This document shows, piece after piece, positions 21,851 through 23,423 of a stretch of DNA of 23,423 nucleotides. The notes beneath the pieces are model-generated. The model saw only the letters and a list, made by a program, of their open reading frames with translations, had not been told where the DNA came from and did not search any database. A program made the translations under genes and the position numbers. Each line of letters opens with the position of its first letter. The first letter of the stretch is position 1. Source of the stretch: Phycisphaerae bacterium. GTDB taxonomy: Bacteria; Planctomycetota; Phycisphaerae; Sedimentisphaerales; SG8-4. Where the stretch lies: the NCBI GenBank assembly GCA_030603035.1, contig JAUVYQ010000022.1:1-23423 (forward strand), in the 5' to 3' direction.

Positions 21851-21910
21851 TTGTGTGCGCCTTTTTTAATTGATTCCGTCTAAAGCCGGATGTTCCATAT
21901 TGACAATTGA

Positions 21911-22624
21911 TTATTGTTTTTTATCAACAATCCTTATTAGTTTCTCTTCGTTGAATACCTTGCCGGTCAGGTAATCGATAAAGCTTACCTTTACCAACAA
22001 GGGCTCTTCGAGCTTATCGATTTTGTCAGCTACATCAAACGTCAATTTGTAATTAGCGGATATAAATCCTGCAAACCAGAGTTTTTTTAGCTTGTTTGGC
22101 TCTACGTGCCACTGCCCGAGAAGTGCCTGGTCGTCGTTTTTGTTCGGGTCCTGGAGCCGGACATCCACAGTCCCGACCGCCTTTATTATGTCACCATCTT
22201 CATCGATGGGTTGTATGTAAACAATCAGCTTTTCCTTTATGCCATCTTTGTCTTTGTCGTAGAAGTTGGTATATTTGGTAATTTTAATACTTTGCAGACG
22301 ATAGAGATTTTCAGGCTTGACCCCAGGTGGCAAGCCGGAGAGAACCTGTATCTGTTTTTTTAAGCCTTTGTTTTCAAGTTTGGACTTCTCGAATTGGCGT
22401 GCTAACTCTCTTTTTTCCCGTCTCAACGTTTGAACTTGTTCGGCCAGTGGAATTTTGGCGTTGGTACTTTCGCAGCCTGCGGCAATGACGAGTGAGCATC
22501 CGGCCAAGATAGCGTATAGCGTATAGCGTATAGCGTTTACCCCGTTAGAAATCTTTCCTTCTGTAGCATACCCCCCGCTTGTAGAATTTCTAACGGGGTT
22601 TGGTTTCGTCTTTTTACTTTTCAC
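21911..22624 (-). CDS. Lipoprotein paralogue with repeat-built N-terminus
   Basis: 237 residues from GTG 22624. From about residue 37 (YAILAGCSLVIAAGC, lipobox Cys51) it matches the paralogue at 21248-21850 along its length, including the coiled coil, DKDKDGIKEK and KLTFDVADKIDKLEEPLLVK. The first ~36 residues have no counterpart. They are coded by a palindromic repeat (NPVRN ... ISNGVN) and a heptamer array (AIRYTLYAI), and the start codon lies in another array (22612-22639). The start is 3 bp from the clpP stop (TGAAAAGTG), so it is coupled to clpP or the real start is different. The long hydrophilic N-terminus before the signal peptide is unusual and may reduce export. Confidence 0.8.
   Translation of the reverse strand: MKSKKTKPNPVRNSTSGGYATEGKISNGVNAIRYTLYAILAGCSLVIAAGCESTNAKIPLAEQVQTLRREKRELARQFEKSKLENKGLKKQIQVLSGLPPGVKPENLYRLQSIKITKYTNFYDKDKDGIKEKLIVYIQPIDEDGDIIKAVGTVDVRLQDPNKNDDQALLGQWHVEPNKLKKLWFAGFISANYKLTFDVADKIDKLEEPLLVKVSFIDYLTGKVFNEEKLIRIVDKKQ
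22511..22538 (-). repeat. Heptanucleotide array in lipoprotein signal peptide
   Basis: Three copies of AGCGTAT (22511-22531) and one AGCGTTT (22532-22538) are translated on the minus strand as the hydrophobic NAIRYTLYAI. The array adjoins the palindromic repeat directly. Confidence 0.9.
22539..22600. repeat. CCCCGTTAGA palindromic repeat, copy 3, inside lipoprotein 5' end
   Basis: ACCCCGTTAGAAAT (22539-22552) pairs with AATTTCTAACGGGGTT (22585-22600) around a 32-bp loop. On the minus strand it is translated in frame as NPVRNSTSGGYATEGKISNG, the same phase used by copy 1. Confidence 0.88.
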
Positions 22625-22639
22625 TTTTCACTTTTCTTC
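22612..22639 (-). repeat. Heptanucleotide array at the clpP-lipoprotein junction
   Basis: TTTTACT (22612-22618), TTTCACT twice (22619-22632) and TTTCTTC (22633-22639). It covers the last codons and stop of clpP and the start codon of the next gene. Confidence 0.75.
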
Positions 22640-23257
22640 CTGGTCTCTGACGATTTCAGGCGCTTTCTGCAATATTCTATCGGCCAGTCCGTAATTGATT
22701 GCTTCTTCTGCGTCCAGCCAGAGATTGCGGTCGCAATCCTTTTCAACTTTTTCAGGTTTTTGGCCTGTATGTTTGGCCAATATATCATAAAGCCGGGCGC
22801 GCAGCCGCAGTATTTCCTTTGCTTCGATATCGAGGTCGGTAGCGGGGCCCTCCAATATGCCTGTGATTAGAGGCTGGTGCAAAAGAATTCTGTTGTTTGT
22901 CAGTAGAAACCGCTTGCTGGCCTTGCCGCCGGCCAATAACAACGCTGCCATACTTGCCGCCTGTCCGATACAATACGTCGCCACGTCACAGCGCAAAAAC
23001 TGCATCGTATCATACACTGCAAGCCCCGCTGTGATTGCGCCGCCGGGTGAATTGATGTAAAAATGAATGTCGTTCTTGGTGTCTTCATTGCTCAAAAACA
23101 GCATCTGGGCGATAATTAAATTTGCGGTTGCGTCATCAAGCGGGCCGCCGAGAAAAACTATTCTGTCCTTCAGTAGTCTTGAATAAATATCGTATGCGCG
23201 TTCGGTTCGACCGCTTTTCTCAATTACTATCGGTACTAAATTCTGATTAACTGCCAT
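22628..23257 (-). CDS. clpP: ATP-dependent Clp protease proteolytic subunit
   Basis: 209 residues, ATG at 23257 behind AGAGGTAAAT. The catalytic triad is Ser102 (IGQAASMAA), His127 (ILLHQPL) and Asp176 (KDCDRNLW), with the spacing of E. coli ClpP. The conserved [20 protein letters not shown] is intact. It forms the tetradecameric peptidase chamber, fed by ClpX or ClpA/C, which are not in the window. Upstream neighbours (usually tig) are outside. The last codons lie in a heptamer array, so the C-terminus (RDQEEK) may be repeat-derived. Confidence 0.97.
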   Translation of the reverse strand: MAVNQNLVPIVIEKSGRTERAYDIYSRLLKDRIVFLGGPLDDATANLIIAQMLFLSNEDTKNDIHFYINSPGGAITAGLAVYDTMQFLRCDVATYCIGQAASMAALLLAGGKASKRFLLTNNRILLHQPLITGILEGPATDLDIEAKEILRLRARLYDILAKHTGQKPEKVEKDCDRNLWLDAEEAINYGLADRILQKAPEIVRDQEEK

Positions 23258-23265
23258 ATTTACCT

Positions 23266-23350
23266 CTAAAATAAAAACTTAAAGCGCAAAACTACAAAGC
23301 ATAATTAAAACTCAAAATCAAATATCAAAATTACAAATTAAAATTCAAAA
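23266..23350 (-). repeat. A/T-rich degenerate heptanucleotide array upstream of clpP
   Basis: Units such as AAAACTA CAAAGCA, AACTCAA AATCAAA and ATTACAA ATTAAAA keep an approximate 7-bp period over about 85 bp. It begins just upstream of the clpP ribosome site. Period is less strict than in the other arrays. Confidence 0.5.
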
Positions 23351-23369
23351 AGGGATACCGATTACGAGA

Positions 23370-23411
23370 ACCGAGCATCCGGCATCGAGCATCGAGTATC
23401 GAGCATCCGGT
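23370..23411 (-). repeat. Heptanucleotide array upstream of clpP
   Basis: Six consecutive units: ACCGAGC ATCCGGC, ATCGAGC ATCGAGT, ATCGAGC ATCCGGT. The unit matches that of the array in lnt (ATCGAGT). It lies in the spacer before clpP. Confidence 0.88.
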
Positions 23412-23423
23412 CTTACTTTTTGT

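Overview
The window most likely comes from a planctomycete of the Phycisphaerae type (a Sedimentisphaerales-like lineage). This is an inference from gene content: a PQQ-like propeller of planctomycete style, proteins with N-terminal zinc ribbons and DUF4190-like membrane pairs, a pseudopilin ending close to the planctomycete H-X9-DG motif, and both MreBCD and FtsI-type cell wall genes, which most other planctomycetes have partly lost. No rRNA or marker protein fixes the taxon. No tRNA, rRNA, CRISPR array or insertion sequence was seen.

Layout. The plus strand (1-7713) carries the 3' part of a beta-propeller gene and then a division and cell wall (dcw) cluster: mraZ, an unrecognised 71-aa gene, rsmH, a membrane-anchored double-LysM protein, an FtsL-like protein, an FtsI-type transpeptidase and an MJ1255-type glycosyltransferase. 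The minus strand, read from 23257 down to 7737, carries clpP, two paralogous lipoproteins, an orphan DNA methyltransferase, lnt, a HEAT-repeat lipoprotein, a coiled-coil membrane protein, a 52-aa single-span membrane protein, mreB, mreC, mreD and mrdA (PBP2), then three accessory membrane proteins, two of them with zinc ribbons. The two blocks converge at about 7714-7736, so division functions approach from the left and elongation functions from the right.

Function. FtsL-like protein, FtsI and LysM protein fit septal peptidoglycan synthesis. MreB, MreC, MreD and PBP2 form the lateral wall machine. Lnt finishes lipoproteins, of which three are encoded next to it. The mraZ promoter carries TGGTN boxes spaced 10 bp apart between its -35 and -10 elements, which suggests classic MraZ autoregulation. 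A good sigma70-type promoter precedes the coiled-coil/52-aa/mre block.

The most unusual signal is the repeat content. Arrays of degenerate 7-bp units occur at about a dozen places, both between genes and in frame inside conserved genes (rsmH, ftsI, mrdA, lnt, lipoprotein genes). A separate palindromic repeat with CCCCGTTAGA / TCTAACGGGG arms occurs three times, twice inside genes and in the same translated phase. Further repeat families lie at 3222-3287, 4153-4245, 6400-6545, 11352-11420 and 13222-13347. These elements form intercistronic spacers, possible hairpins, part of one promoter and several protein insertions.
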